This document shows positions 16,552 to 27,157 of a stretch of 64,000 nucleotides of DNA, piece by piece. Source of the stretch: Mycolicibacterium sp. BiH015 (GTDB lineage: Bacteria; Actinomycetota; Actinomycetes; Mycobacteriales; Mycobacteriaceae); NCBI RefSeq assembly GCF_027706845.1, contig NZ_JAQGCZ010000007.1:186001-250000 (forward strand). The letters run 5' to 3'. The notes below the pieces were generated by a model, which had not been told where the DNA came from, did no database searches, and worked only from the letters and a program-made list of their open reading frames with translations. A program made the position numbers and the translations under genes. Positions within the stretch are counted from its first letter, which is position 1; each line of letters starts with the position of its first letter.

Positions 16552-17921
16552 CCCAGGCAATGCAGAGCGACGTGATCAACCCCGCCACGGAGGAAGTGCT
16601 GCGCAGCGTCGAGCAGACCGACGAAGCCGGCGTGGACGATGCGGTGGCGCGGGCGAAGGCCGCGCAGCGGAAATGGGCCGCGCAGGCGCCTGCGGACCGC
16701 GCCGCCGCACTGCGCGCCTTCGCGGCCGTCGTCGACGCCCACGTAGAGGAGCTTGCTGCGCTTGAGGTCGCCAACTCCGGACATCCGATCGGCAACGCGC
16801 GGTGGGAGGCCGGGCACGTCCGCGATGTGCTGCAGTACTACTCCGCTTCCCCGGAGCGGTTGTCCGGCAAGCAGATTCCCGTCGCCGGTGGCCTGGACGT
16901 CACGTTCAACGAACCGCTCGGTGTCGTCGGCGTCATCACCCCGTGGAACTTCCCGATGACCATCGCGTCGTGGGGATTTGCGCCCGCACTCGCCGCGGGC
17001 AACGCCGTCCTGGTCAAACCTGCCGAGTGGACGCCCCTGACCACGATGCGGCTCGGCGAGCTCGCCGTCGAGGCGGGGCTGCCCGCCGATCTGTTTCAGG
17101 TGCTGCCCGGGCGGGGGTCTGTGGTCGGGGAGCGTTTCGTCAGCCATCCCGATGTCCGCAAGATCGTGTTCACCGGCTCGACCGAAGTCGGCACCCGCGT
17201 AATGGCCGGGGCGGCAACACAGGTCAAGCGCGTCACGCTCGAGCTCGGCGGCAAGAGCGCCAACATCGTCTTCGACGACTGCGACCTGGAGCGGGCTGCC
17301 GCGACTGCGCCGTACGGGGTGTTCGACAACTCCGGCCAGGACTGCTGCGCCCGCAGCCGGATCCTGGTGCAGCGCAGCGTTTTCGACAGGTTCATGGAGT
17401 TGTTCGAACCCGCCGTCAAAGGGGTTGTGGTCGGCGATCCGGGTGCGGAGAGCACCGAGATGGGCCCGCTGGTGTCAAAAGCCCACTGGAACTCGGTGTC
17501 GTCGTATGTGCCCGAAGGGGCGCCGATCGCGTTCCAGGGCACGGCCCCCCAAGGGCCGGGGTTCTGGTTCCCGCCGACGGTGCTCACCCCGCCACGTGAC
17601 GACCGCACGGTGGTCGAGGAGATCTTCGGGCCCGTCGTCACGGTGCTTCCGTTCGACGACGAAGCCGATGCCATCGCGCTGGCCAACGACACCGTGTACG
17701 GGTTGTCCGGATCGATCTGGACCGAGAATCTGTCCAGGGCGCTGCGGGTGTCGCGCGCCGTGGAATCGGGCAATCTGTCGGTCAATTCGCATTCGTCGGT
17801 GCGCTACAACACGCCTTTCGGCGGTTTCAAGCAGTCCGGTCTTGGCCGTGAACTCGGGCCCGATGCTCCGCTGTCGTTTACCGAGACCAAGAACGTGTTT
17901 TTTGCAGTCCAGGACGCCTGA
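16548..17921 (+). CDS. aldC: NAD(P)-dependent aldehyde dehydrogenase
   Basis: 457 aa, close to M. tuberculosis AldC (Rv2858c). It should oxidise the gamma-glutamyl aldehyde intermediate. Visible motifs: GVITPWNFPMTIASWGFAPALAAGNAVLVKP truncated here as the Rossmann entry (PWNFP), FTGSTEVG, VTLELGGKSAN with the general base Glu, and SGQDCCARS with catalytic C266. EEIFGPVV closes the active site. The ATG at 16548 overlaps the upstream TGA; the longer frame from 16326 lies inside the hydrolase gene and is rejected. Confidence 0.93.
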   Translation: MTQAMQSDVINPATEEVLRSVEQTDEAGVDDAVARAKAAQRKWAAQAPADRAAALRAFAAVVDAHVEELAALEVANSGHPIGNARWEAGHVRDVLQYYSASPERLSGKQIPVAGGLDVTFNEPLGVVGVITPWNFPMTIASWGFAPALAAGNAVLVKPAEWTPLTTMRLGELAVEAGLPADLFQVLPGRGSVVGERFVSHPDVRKIVFTGSTEVGTRVMAGAATQVKRVTLELGGKSANIVFDDCDLERAAATAPYGVFDNSGQDCCARSRILVQRSVFDRFMELFEPAVKGVVVGDPGAESTEMGPLVSKAHWNSVSSYVPEGAPIAFQGTAPQGPGFWFPPTVLTPPRDDRTVVEEIFGPVVTVLPFDDEADAIALANDTVYGLSGSIWTENLSRALRVSRAVESGNLSVNSHSSVRYNTPFGGFKQSGLGRELGPDAPLSFTETKNVFFAVQDA

Positions 17922-17933
17922 GAGGAACAACTG

Positions 17934-18707
17934 ATGGATCTGACCAAGCGACTCGCAGGCAAGGTCGCCGTGATCACAGGCGGCGCCAGCGGCATCGGCC
18001 TGGCCACGGCCAAGCGGATGAAGGCCGAGGGGGCGACGATCGTCATCGGCGACATCGACCCCGCCACCGGCAAGACCGTCGCCGACGACCTCAACGGCAC
18101 GTTCGTCCAGGTCGACGTCTCCGATCAGGTGGCGGTCGACACGCTGTTCGATACCGCGGCCGAGACGTACGGCTCGGTCGACATCGCCTTCAACAACGCG
18201 GGCATCAGTCCGCCGGAGGACGATCTGATCGAGGTCACCGGCATCGACGCCTGGGATCGGGTGCAGGACATCAACCTCAAGTCGGTCTTCTTCTGCTGCA
18301 AGGCAGCACTGCGCCACATGGTTCCCGCGCAGAAAGGATCGATCGTCAACACCGCATCGTTCGTCGCGGTCATGGGGTCGGCGACCTCGCAGATCTCCTA
18401 CACCGCCTCCAAGGGCGGGGTGCTGGCGATGTCCCGGGAACTCGGCGTCCAGTACGCCCGCCAGGGAATCCGGGTCAACGCATTGTGTCCGGGGCCCGTC
18501 AACACCCCTCTGCTGCAGGAGTTGTTCGCCAAGGATCCCGAGCGCGCGGCGAGGCGGCTGGTGCACGTGCCGGTCGGTCGCTTCGCCGAACCGGAGGAGT
18601 TGGCGGCGGCCGTGGCATTTTTGGCCAGCGATGACGCATCGTTCATCACCGCGTCGACGTTCCTTGTCGACGGCGGTATCAGTGGCCATTACGTGACGCC
18701 GCTGTAA
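17934..18707 (+). CDS. Short-chain dehydrogenase/reductase
   Basis: 257 aa. It has a classical SDR with the cofactor loop TGGASGIG, NNAG at 87-90, catalytic S142, Y156 and K160, and the PGPVNTP segment after the active site. D40 at the end of strand 2 suggests NAD preference. It follows the aldehyde dehydrogenase by 12 bases with a GAGGAAC ribosome site and corresponds to Rv2857c. In this operon it probably handles an alcohol/aldehyde step of amine breakdown; the exact substrate is not known. Confidence 0.92.
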   Translation: MDLTKRLAGKVAVITGGASGIGLATAKRMKAEGATIVIGDIDPATGKTVADDLNGTFVQVDVSDQVAVDTLFDTAAETYGSVDIAFNNAGISPPEDDLIEVTGIDAWDRVQDINLKSVFFCCKAALRHMVPAQKGSIVNTASFVAVMGSATSQISYTASKGGVLAMSRELGVQYARQGIRVNALCPGPVNTPLLQELFAKDPERAARRLVHVPVGRFAEPEELAAAVAFLASDDASFITASTFLVDGGISGHYVTPL

Positions 18708-18716
18708 GGGCCGACG

Positions 18717-19445
<729 letters not shown>

Positions 19446-19569
19446 CTCCCGCAGGAAACACGCCGTGAACTGGCATTTCATCGCGGCCGAATAGCTGTTC
19501 CATCAGTGTGCGCGACGGTTGCCTCCGTTACAGCACCCCGAATCCCGGGCGACACACATGGAGACAGCA

Positions 19570-21132
19570 ATGACAGATCGCAATTGCCGCGCGTACAGCA
19601 GGCACGTCGGACGCGTCGGAAGCCTCGCCGTCGCCCTCGGCGTCGGCGCCGCTCTGGTATCGACCATCCCGCAGCACGGGAGTACTCCGGAGATCGCGGG
19701 CGTCGTATTCGCCCCGGCCGCCACGGCGGCCGACCCGTACACACCACACATCTGGGCCGTGCCGGTCGCCGCGGAGGCGCCCGCGCCGGCACAGCGCATC
19801 CCTCAGCCCGTCGCCGGTGCGACGGTCGCTCCCGTTCCGGTGGTGACCCATGCCGAGAGTGCGCCAATGCGTTACGCGGCAAGCATCGTCGACGACGACG
19901 CCGTGATCGAGCGGGATCGCCTGACCGGGGGCCGCGGCACCGGCGACGATGCGGTGTTTGCGTCGTCGGACAGGGCTGGTGACGACCGCCCGGTCCGTGC
20001 GGTCGGGTCGGCGCCGTCCCCAGCGTTCGCCGGTGAGAACCCCATCGCCGCGTTCATCGGGGTGTTCATCGGCAACGGCGACGAACCGGGCGAGAACGGC
20101 GGCCTGCTGATCGGCAACGGTGCCGACGGCGCACCGGGACAGAACGGTGGCCGCGGCGGTTTGCTGTTCGGCAACGGCGGCAACGGAGGGGTGGGCCTCG
20201 CGGGGCAGGTCGGCGGAAACGGCGGCAACGCAGGCATATTTGGCAACGGCGGAGCAGGCGGTGCCGGCGGGGCCGTGATCGGTTCGACGCCGGGAACCGG
20301 TGGTGCAGGCGGCAAGGGCGGCAACGCCGGGCTGTTCGGCAACGGTGGAGCCGGTGGTGCCGGTGGTGGTGTGCTCGCCGGCGGCGGCGCGAACGGCGGC
20401 AAGGGCGGCAACGGCGGCAACGGCGGGCTGGTCTCCGGCAGGGGCGGCAGTGGTGGCGACGGCGGTGTTGCCGTCACCGACGGCAACGCGACCGGCGGCA
20501 GCGGCGGGTCCGGGGGCCACGGCGGTCTCACGGGCAGCGGCGGCCAGGGCGGCGCGGGCGGAAAGGCCTCCACGGAAGACGGCGTCGCCAACGGCGGCGC
20601 AGGCGGCGACGGCGGCCAAGCCGGTGTGGGCAACGGCGGCAGCGGCGGCAACGGCGGAGATGCGCACACCGACACCGGCACGGCGAACAGCGGATCGGGC
20701 GGGCACGGCGGTGACGCCCACGTCTGGGGTGCCGGCGGCAACGGCGGGGATTCGGGCACCGCCACCGCAGACGGTGACGGCGACGCCAACGGCAACGGTG
20801 GCGGCAACGGCGGTGACGGCAGCGGCATCTTCGGTGCGGGCGGGTCCGGCGGCAAGGGTGGCTCTTCGACGTCTCAGGAGGGGCCGGCGCAGGGCGGAAC
20901 GGGCGGAGACGGCGGCGACGGCGGGCTCGGGGCGGCAGGCGGGAACGGTGGCGACGGCGGTGCCGCGACGTCGACGGACAACAAGGCGACGGGGAAAGGC
21001 GGCAACGGCGGCAACGGGGGTGACGCCGGGCCCGGCGGAAACACCCCCGGAACCGGTGGCACCGGCGGAACCGGAAGCGGCAAGAACCCCGGCACCACCA
21101 ACGGCAGCAATGGAAGCAACGGAGACGCCTGA
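19570..21132 (+). CDS. Secreted PGRS-like glycine-rich protein, no PE domain (copy 1)
   Basis: 520 aa. A Sec-type signal (GRVGSLAVALGVGAALVS) opens the protein, followed by about 120 residues rich in Ala, Pro and Asp. From about residue 155 a block IAAFIGVFIGNGDEPGENGG is followed by LLIGNGADGAPGQNGGRGG and then about 320 residues of GGX repeats. The LLIGNGxxGAPG block closely resembles the start of the PGRS region of PE_PGRS proteins, yet the PE domain is absent. GGAG six bases before the ATG at 19570 decides the start. A strong terminator follows. It is a paralogue of the gene at 27158. Location is probably extracellular or cell-wall; function unknown. Confidence 0.8.
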   Translation: MTDRNCRAYSRHVGRVGSLAVALGVGAALVSTIPQHGSTPEIAGVVFAPAATAADPYTPHIWAVPVAAEAPAPAQRIPQPVAGATVAPVPVVTHAESAPMRYAASIVDDDAVIERDRLTGGRGTGDDAVFASSDRAGDDRPVRAVGSAPSPAFAGENPIAAFIGVFIGNGDEPGENGGLLIGNGADGAPGQNGGRGGLLFGNGGNGGVGLAGQVGGNGGNAGIFGNGGAGGAGGAVIGSTPGTGGAGGKGGNAGLFGNGGAGGAGGGVLAGGGANGGKGGNGGNGGLVSGRGGSGGDGGVAVTDGNATGGSGGSGGHGGLTGSGGQGGAGGKASTEDGVANGGAGGDGGQAGVGNGGSGGNGGDAHTDTGTANSGSGGHGGDAHVWGAGGNGGDSGTATADGDGDANGNGGGNGGDGSGIFGAGGSGGKGGSSTSQEGPAQGGTGGDGGDGGLGAAGGNGGDGGAATSTDNKATGKGGNGGNGGDAGPGGNTPGTGGTGGTGSGKNPGTTNGSNGSNGDA

Positions 21133-21149
21133 CCTGCGTCCCGGAAGTC

Positions 21150-21186
21150 GCGGCCGCGGTCTGTGACACAGGCCGCGGCCGCTTTT
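21150..21186 (+). terminator. Rho-independent terminator after PGRS copy 1
   Basis: A 10-base GC arm (21150-21159) pairs with 21173-21182. CTG (21161-21163) and CAG (21169-21171) extend the stem over a T/G wobble, and TTTT follows at 21183-21186. It separates the PGRS gene from the regulator downstream. The rest of 21133-21248 shows only a weak GAGGAA site. Confidence 0.8.
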
Positions 21187-21248
21187 CGTCTGCGCGTGTG
21201 GCGTGTTCGCCCCCCGCAGAGCGCGTTCGTGAGGAACGCTGTGAACCG

Positions 21249-24134
21249 ATGTCGGTCGAGTTCCGGTTGTTCGGCGAGGTCGAGGCGTGGGTGGACGGCC
21301 AACGCCTCGACATCGGCCATGCCCGTCAGCGGTGCGTCCTGGCAGCGATGCTCGTCGACGTCAACCGGCCGGTGTCGGTCGACCAGCTTGTCGACCGGGT
21401 GTGGTCCGACCAGCCGCCGAGCCGGGTCCGAAACGCGCTGGCCGGATACCTGTCAAGGCTGCGCGCACTGCTGGCCGACGGTCGCGTCCTGATCACCCGC
21501 GGGCCCGCGGGCTACACGTTGACCGCCGACGAGAAGTGTGTTGATCTGCACGTATCCCGCAGCCTGGCCGACTCCGCACGCACCTGCGGCGAGCCCGACG
21601 AGGCGACGTCACAGTTCCAGAAGGCCCTGGCGCTGTGGCGCGGTGAGCCGTTCTCCGGCATGGAGACACCGTGGTTCTCCGACATGCGCAATGCGCTTGC
21701 CGCTGAACGTATGTCGGTTTTCCTGGACCGCAACGACGCCGCCCTTCGGGCCGGCCGTCACACCGAGATCGTGACCGAACTCGAAGCGGCGTTGCATGCG
21801 CACCCTCTCGACGAGCGGCTCGCGGGGCAGGCGATGCTGGCCCAGTTCCGAAGCGGAAGGCAGGCCGACGCGCTCGACACCTACCGCCGGACGCGCGACC
21901 GCCTCGTCGACGAACTGGGTGTGGACCCGAGCCCGATGCTGGACGAGGTACATCGGCAGATCCTCGACGCCGACGCAGCGCCGCCGGTCGCGGCGAAACA
22001 GGCGGACGCGGTGGTACACCAGGCCAGGCCGTCGCCGAATCTGCCGCGCAGGCCGACCTCGTTCATCGGACGCGCCGACGAGTTGGCGGCAGTCACCGCC
22101 GCCGTCATGGACGGGCCGCTGATCACGTTGACCGGCGTCGGTGGTGTCGGCAAGACGAGATTGGCGCTCGAGGTCGCCGAACGTGCCCACCAGCACTTCA
22201 CCCATGGCGCCTCGGTGTGCGAGCTGGCACCGGTCGCCGACGGCGCGACACTGGGTCAGACGGTGGCGGCGGGGCTCGGGCTGCAGGAGAAACCCGGCCT
22301 CGGTGTCGAGGGGACCGTGATCGAGCATCTGCGCGACCACCATGTGCTGCTGCTGGTCGACAACTGCGAGCACGTCCTCGACTCGGCCGCCGGGTTCATC
22401 GACCGGGTGACCAGAGACTGTCCACGGGTCACGGTGCTGGCCACCAGTCGTGAACCACTGGCCGTCGCCGGGGAACGCGTCATGCCGGTTCCGCCGCTAC
22501 CCGAGCGTGAGGCGACCGCGTTGTTCGCCGACCGTGCGAAGGCGGGCAGACCCGACTTCGACTTGGAAGCGGAACCGGTCGGGGCGGTGGCCGAGATCTG
22601 CAGGCGCCTCGACGGGGTGCCGCTGGCCATCGAACTCGCTGCCGCGCGCACCCGGATGATGAACAGCCTGGACATCGCGAGGAGACTCGACGGCCTGCGA
22701 TTGCTGTCCGGCAATGCCCGCGGAGCGCACCCTCGCCACCAGAGCGTCACTGCGACCATCGACTGGTCCTACCGCCTCCTCGCCGAGCGCGAGCAGCGGC
22801 TCTTCGCCCGTTTGTCGGTGTTCGCGGGCAGCTTCGACCTCGAAGCCGCCCACGGGGTGTGCGCCGACGACGGCGATACCGAGGACGACACGCTGGAACT
22901 GTTGATCGGGCTCGTTGACAAGTCCATGGTCGTGGTTCGCGGCGGCGCGCCGACCACCCGGTACGCGGTACTTGAGACGCTGCGCGCATACGGGCGAGAA
23001 CGCCTGCAGGACAATGGCTTCCGTCAGGAATACGAACGCCGCCACGCGCGGTACTTCGTCGACCTGATCGAACGCGGGGCTGCGGCCGTGCATGGACCCG
23101 ATGAGCAGATGTGGATCGAGCGGTTGGCGCCGACCGCCGGGACGACGGTGACGAGTCCTGACACCGACAACATCCGGGCGGCGTTCGAGCGCTCGTTCGC
23201 CGACGGCGACACCGACTCGGTGATGCGGATGGTCGCGTCTATCGGGGAACTGATGCAGATGCGGGTCGGTTACACCTCGACCGACTGGGTGGACCGAGCG
23301 GTTGCCATCGCCGACCCCGGACATCGACTGTTCCCGGAGGTGATCGGGGTGGCGGCCCGCGGGGCGTGGGTGCTCGGCAAGTTCGCCGAGGCGCGGGCCC
23401 TCGCGGCGCGTGCCGAAGGCCGGATTCCGGCACCCGGGCACACCTATCTCGGCTACCCGGCCGACGTCGCGGCCGACACTGCTGTGTCGGAAGGAGACCC
23501 GGCCGCCGGGCTGGCCCACTATCAAGCCGAGAGCGACGCCGCGCATGCGACCGGCGACCCCTCACGGCTGGTGTGGGTGCTGTACCAGATCACCATCGCT
23601 CACGACATCCTCGGAGCTCCAGAAGCCGGTGTGCCTGCGGCACAGGAAGCGATGAGAGTCGCGCGGCCGACCCAGAACCCGAGCACGCTGGCGATGGCCT
23701 GCTGCGCGATGGGCCGCGCGTTGAAAACTCACGACCCGCAGCGCGGGCTGAGATTCCTCGAAGACGCGATCGCTCATGCGACCCCGGTGCAGAACAACTG
23801 GCTGACCGGCATTGCGCGGATGGAGGCCGCGGCCACTCGCGCACTGCATGCCGACCCCACCGAGGCTGCCCATGAGTTCATCGACGTGCTCGACCACTGG
23901 GCGAAAGCAGGGCCGGGTACCGGCGCTCAGCACTGGTTCGCAATGCGGTTTGTCGCCCGGCTGCTGGAGCGGTTGGGAGCCGCCGACGACGCCGCCGCGC
24001 TGCGCCGGGCGATCGTCGCTGCAGGGCACGAACTTCCCGACGTCTCGCTCGGGGACGCCGCGGGAGCCGAACCTCCGCTGACGGGCCTGCAGGCGTTGGC
24101 TCTGGCCCGGTCGAGCTTGCGCCGGTTCTGCTGA
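21249..24134 (+). CDS. AfsR/SARP-type STAND regulator (copy 1)
   Basis: 961 aa. Order of parts: an OmpR-like winged helix (about 1-95, EFRLFGEVEAWVDG to RGPAGYTL), a BTAD helical domain (about 97-245, VDLHVSRSL to LGVDPSPML), an NB-ARC ATPase with Walker A GVGGVGKT (K302) and Walker B VLLLVDNCEHVL, then a winged helix and TPR-like helices to the end. There is no C-terminal LuxR domain. Such proteins act as ATP-gated transcription switches. The ATG at 21249 starts exactly at the conserved winged helix. It is a close paralogue of the next gene and sits between two PGRS genes. Trigger and target are unknown. Confidence 0.9.
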   Translation: MSVEFRLFGEVEAWVDGQRLDIGHARQRCVLAAMLVDVNRPVSVDQLVDRVWSDQPPSRVRNALAGYLSRLRALLADGRVLITRGPAGYTLTADEKCVDLHVSRSLADSARTCGEPDEATSQFQKALALWRGEPFSGMETPWFSDMRNALAAERMSVFLDRNDAALRAGRHTEIVTELEAALHAHPLDERLAGQAMLAQFRSGRQADALDTYRRTRDRLVDELGVDPSPMLDEVHRQILDADAAPPVAAKQADAVVHQARPSPNLPRRPTSFIGRADELAAVTAAVMDGPLITLTGVGGVGKTRLALEVAERAHQHFTHGASVCELAPVADGATLGQTVAAGLGLQEKPGLGVEGTVIEHLRDHHVLLLVDNCEHVLDSAAGFIDRVTRDCPRVTVLATSREPLAVAGERVMPVPPLPEREATALFADRAKAGRPDFDLEAEPVGAVAEICRRLDGVPLAIELAAARTRMMNSLDIARRLDGLRLLSGNARGAHPRHQSVTATIDWSYRLLAEREQRLFARLSVFAGSFDLEAAHGVCADDGDTEDDTLELLIGLVDKSMVVVRGGAPTTRYAVLETLRAYGRERLQDNGFRQEYERRHARYFVDLIERGAAAVHGPDEQMWIERLAPTAGTTVTSPDTDNIRAAFERSFADGDTDSVMRMVASIGELMQMRVGYTSTDWVDRAVAIADPGHRLFPEVIGVAARGAWVLGKFAEARALAARAEGRIPAPGHTYLGYPADVAADTAVSEGDPAAGLAHYQAESDAAHATGDPSRLVWVLYQITIAHDILGAPEAGVPAAQEAMRVARPTQNPSTLAMACCAMGRALKTHDPQRGLRFLEDAIAHATPVQNNWLTGIARMEAAATRALHADPTEAAHEFIDVLDHWAKAGPGTGAQHWFAMRFVARLLERLGAADDAAALRRAIVAAGHELPDVSLGDAAGAEPPLTGLQALALARSSLRRFC

Positions 24135-24183
24135 GCGGGCAGAGGCATTCGGCAGACATACACACTGAACCTGGTGGAGGCTG

Positions 24184-27033
24184 GTGCGCGTGGCGGTGGA
24201 GTTTCGGCTGCTCGGCGACGTCGAGGCGTGGCTGGACGGCAGGCGCCTGGAGATCGGACATGTCCGTCAACGGTGCGTTCTGGTAGCGCTTCTGGTCGAC
24301 GTCAACCACGCCGTGGGCACAGATCAGCTGATCGACCGGGTGTGGGCGGACGAACCGCCGCACAATGCGCGGAATGCGCTCGCGGCGTACATGTCCCGCC
24401 TGCGCAACCTGTTCGCCGACGCCGACGGCGTGCAGATCCTGCGTCAGCCCGGCGGATACCTGTTGTCGGCGGATGCGCGCAGCGTCGATCTGCACTGCTT
24501 CCGACGCCTGGTCGCCGACGCCCGCGCCGCGACCGATCACGCCCGAGCCGCGTCGCTGTTGGACCAGGCGCTGGGGTTGTGGCGCACGGCGCCATTCGTC
24601 ACGCTCGACACCCCGTGGATCAATGAGGTCCGTACTTCGCTTGAGGTGGAACGGTTCTCGGCTTTCCTGGACCGTAACGACCGGGCGCTCTCGGTCGGCA
24701 GGTACGCGGAGCTGGTAGCGGAGATGACGGCCGAGATGGCTGCACATCCGCTCGACGAGCGCCTCGCGGCGCAGCTCATGCTCGCCCACTACCGAGCGGG
24801 CAGGCAGGCATCGGCGCTGGAAGTCTTCCGGCAGGTGCGCGAGAGGCTCATCGAGGAACTGGGCGTCGACCCCAGTCCCGTGCTGCGTGACGCGCACCAA
24901 CAGATCCTTGTCGGCGATCACGGACCCGCGCAGGTCGCCGGGGCACCCCCGCCTCCGCTGAACCGCACCAGCGCGGCGTCGCTGCCGCGACGGCCGACCG
25001 CATTCATCGGGCGCCACGCGGAAAGGCAACGTGTGGCAGCAGCATTGGCCGACGGGCCGCTGCTCACGCTGACGGGTGTGGGCGGTGTCGGCAAAACCAG
25101 GCTGGCACTCGAGGTCGCGGCCGCGGTGGACGACCGGTACCCCGACGGCGTGTGGCTGTGCGAACTCGCGCCCCTGGAAGACGGGGCGGCCATCGGGCAC
25201 GCGGTCGCTGCTGCGCTACGACTGCAGCAGCGTCAGGGTCTCGATATCGACGCGACGGTCATCGAATACCTTGGAATGCGGGAGTTGTTGCTGATCGTCG
25301 ACAACTGCGAACACCTCCTCGATTCCGCGGCCACGCTCGTCGACCGCATCATCACCCGATGCCCGCGGGTGACGGTGCTGGCCACCAGCCGTGAGGCGCT
25401 CGGCGTCGGCGGTGAACGCCTCTTCGCGGTGCCGCCACTGGACACCGACGAGTCCACTGCGTTGTTCGCCGATCGGGCCAGAGCGGGCAGGCCGGACTTC
25501 GACCTGGCTCGTGAGCCGGTGGGCGCGGTCGCCGAGATCTGCAGGCAACTCGACGGTCTGCCGCTGGCCATCGAGTTGGCAGCGGCGCGAATTCGCGTCA
25601 TGGGAAGCCTCGACCTGGCCAGGCGCCTCGACGGACTCCGTCTTCTGCGCGGTGGTGTCCGCGGCGCAGCCCCCCGCCAGCAGAGTCTCGCGGCGACCAT
25701 CGACTGGTCCTACCGGCTCCTGACCCCGCCTGAGCAGGCTTTGTTCATGCGGCTGTCGGTGTTCGCGGGAGGATTTGATCTGGAGGCGGCACACGGTATC
25801 TGCGGCGAAGCCGGCGCGACGGAGGACGACACGCTCGACCTGCTCACCGGACTGGTCGACAAGTCGATGGTGACGGTGCGCGGCGGCGCGACCACCACCC
25901 GGTACGTCGTGCTGGAGACATTGCGCGCCCACGGTCGGGAACGCCTGTCGGAGTTGGGAATTGGCGACAGTATAGGCGCCAGGCACGCCGCCTATTTCAC
26001 GCAGCTCGCCCAGCTCGCCGCCGCCGGGGCGCACACCGCCGACGAACAGGCCTGGGTCGAGCGGATTCTTCCCGACTACGACAACCTGCGCGCGGCGTTC
26101 GAACACGCGATGGCGTCGGGTGAGCTCGACGCGGCGCTGCAGTTGGTGACGTCGTTGTCCGAAATCGTGCATCTGAGAATAGGGTTCGAGACCTCCGGGT
26201 GGGCCGAACGGGTGCTTGCGGCAACCGATCCGGGGCATCCGCTGTTCGCCGCAGCCGTCGGGTTCGCCGCGCGCGGGGCGTGGAACCGCGGTGACCACGC
26301 GCACGCGAGGGCGCTGGCATCACGAGCAGAGGGCCGTGTCCCCGGCCGCGGAAACGGGCGCGTGGCCTACCCGGGCGACGTGCTCGCCGATGTCGCGCTC
26401 TATGAGGGCGATCCGGCACTCGCGCTCGCCCATTACGAAGCCGAGATGGGGCGCGCCCGTACGGACGGCGATTCGATCCGACTGGTGTGGACGTTGTTCT
26501 ACGTGGCTATCTGCCACGCCGCATTGCGGACTCCTGAGGCGGGGCGAGCCGCAGCCGAAGAGGCGGTAACAGTCGCCGAGGCCACGCACAATCCCACCGC
26601 GCGATCGATGGCGCGCTACGCGCTCGGTCTGGTCCTGAAGAAATCCGATCCCGACACCGCGCTGGGGCTGTTCGACGAGGCGGCCGCGCTTGCCGAGGCG
26701 GTGCAGAACTTCTGGTGGCACGGCATCGCACTGATGGAGGCTGCCTCCACGCGAGGAGTGCACGGCGAGCCCGCGGACGCCGCCAAGGGTTTCGTCGATG
26801 TCCTCGACCACTGGGACCGGGTGGGCGATTGGAGCCAACAATGGCTCAATCTGCGCTACATCACCCGCTTCCTGCTTCGGCTCGGGCAGAGCGACGATGC
26901 GATGGTCCTGCATCGCGCGCTGGTGGCCGCACGCCGGCAGTCCCCGGTGGAATCCGCGGACACCGCCGACGCGACCGCGGTCAGCGGTGTGGAAGCCGTC
27001 GCCCACGCCCGTGAGGTGCTGCGCCGCATCTGA
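24184..27033 (+). CDS. AfsR/SARP-type STAND regulator (copy 2)
   Basis: 949 aa with the same layout as the preceding gene: winged helix (EFRLLGDVEAWLDG), BTAD, NB-ARC with Walker A GVGGVGKT (K304) and LLIVDNCEHLLD, then TPR-like helices. By eye the two are alike throughout, with copy 1 carrying a small insertion where this one reads ILPDYDNLRAAF. The GTG at 24184 is only 3 bases from GGAGG; the GTG at 24190 has a better 9-base spacing. It starts 50 bases after copy 1 and could be co-transcribed. A CGGCGC/GCGCCG hairpin at 27036-27050 follows the stop. Confidence 0.9.
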   Translation: MRVAVEFRLLGDVEAWLDGRRLEIGHVRQRCVLVALLVDVNHAVGTDQLIDRVWADEPPHNARNALAAYMSRLRNLFADADGVQILRQPGGYLLSADARSVDLHCFRRLVADARAATDHARAASLLDQALGLWRTAPFVTLDTPWINEVRTSLEVERFSAFLDRNDRALSVGRYAELVAEMTAEMAAHPLDERLAAQLMLAHYRAGRQASALEVFRQVRERLIEELGVDPSPVLRDAHQQILVGDHGPAQVAGAPPPPLNRTSAASLPRRPTAFIGRHAERQRVAAALADGPLLTLTGVGGVGKTRLALEVAAAVDDRYPDGVWLCELAPLEDGAAIGHAVAAALRLQQRQGLDIDATVIEYLGMRELLLIVDNCEHLLDSAATLVDRIITRCPRVTVLATSREALGVGGERLFAVPPLDTDESTALFADRARAGRPDFDLAREPVGAVAEICRQLDGLPLAIELAAARIRVMGSLDLARRLDGLRLLRGGVRGAAPRQQSLAATIDWSYRLLTPPEQALFMRLSVFAGGFDLEAAHGICGEAGATEDDTLDLLTGLVDKSMVTVRGGATTTRYVVLETLRAHGRERLSELGIGDSIGARHAAYFTQLAQLAAAGAHTADEQAWVERILPDYDNLRAAFEHAMASGELDAALQLVTSLSEIVHLRIGFETSGWAERVLAATDPGHPLFAAAVGFAARGAWNRGDHAHARALASRAEGRVPGRGNGRVAYPGDVLADVALYEGDPALALAHYEAEMGRARTDGDSIRLVWTLFYVAICHAALRTPEAGRAAAEEAVTVAEATHNPTARSMARYALGLVLKKSDPDTALGLFDEAAALAEAVQNFWWHGIALMEAASTRGVHGEPADAAKGFVDVLDHWDRVGDWSQQWLNLRYITRFLLRLGQSDDAMVLHRALVAARRQSPVESADTADATAVSGVEAVAHAREVLRRI

Positions 27034-27035
27034 GC

Positions 27036-27050
27036 CGGCGCAGAGCGCCG
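27036..27050 (+). terminator. Small GC hairpin after STAND regulator 2
   Basis: CGGCGC and GCGCCG are separated by three bases directly after the stop codon. There is no T-tract, so it is at best a weak terminator. The remaining bases up to 27157 hold only the ribosome site of the next gene. Confidence 0.3.
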
Positions 27051-27157
27051 CTGAGCTGCGAATTTCAGAATCGCGTCAGGTCTTCGACAGCGCACCGGGC
27101 GACGGTTGCCGCATCGACCAACCGGGCTGTAGGCCCCTCAATCATCTGGAGTCTGCG

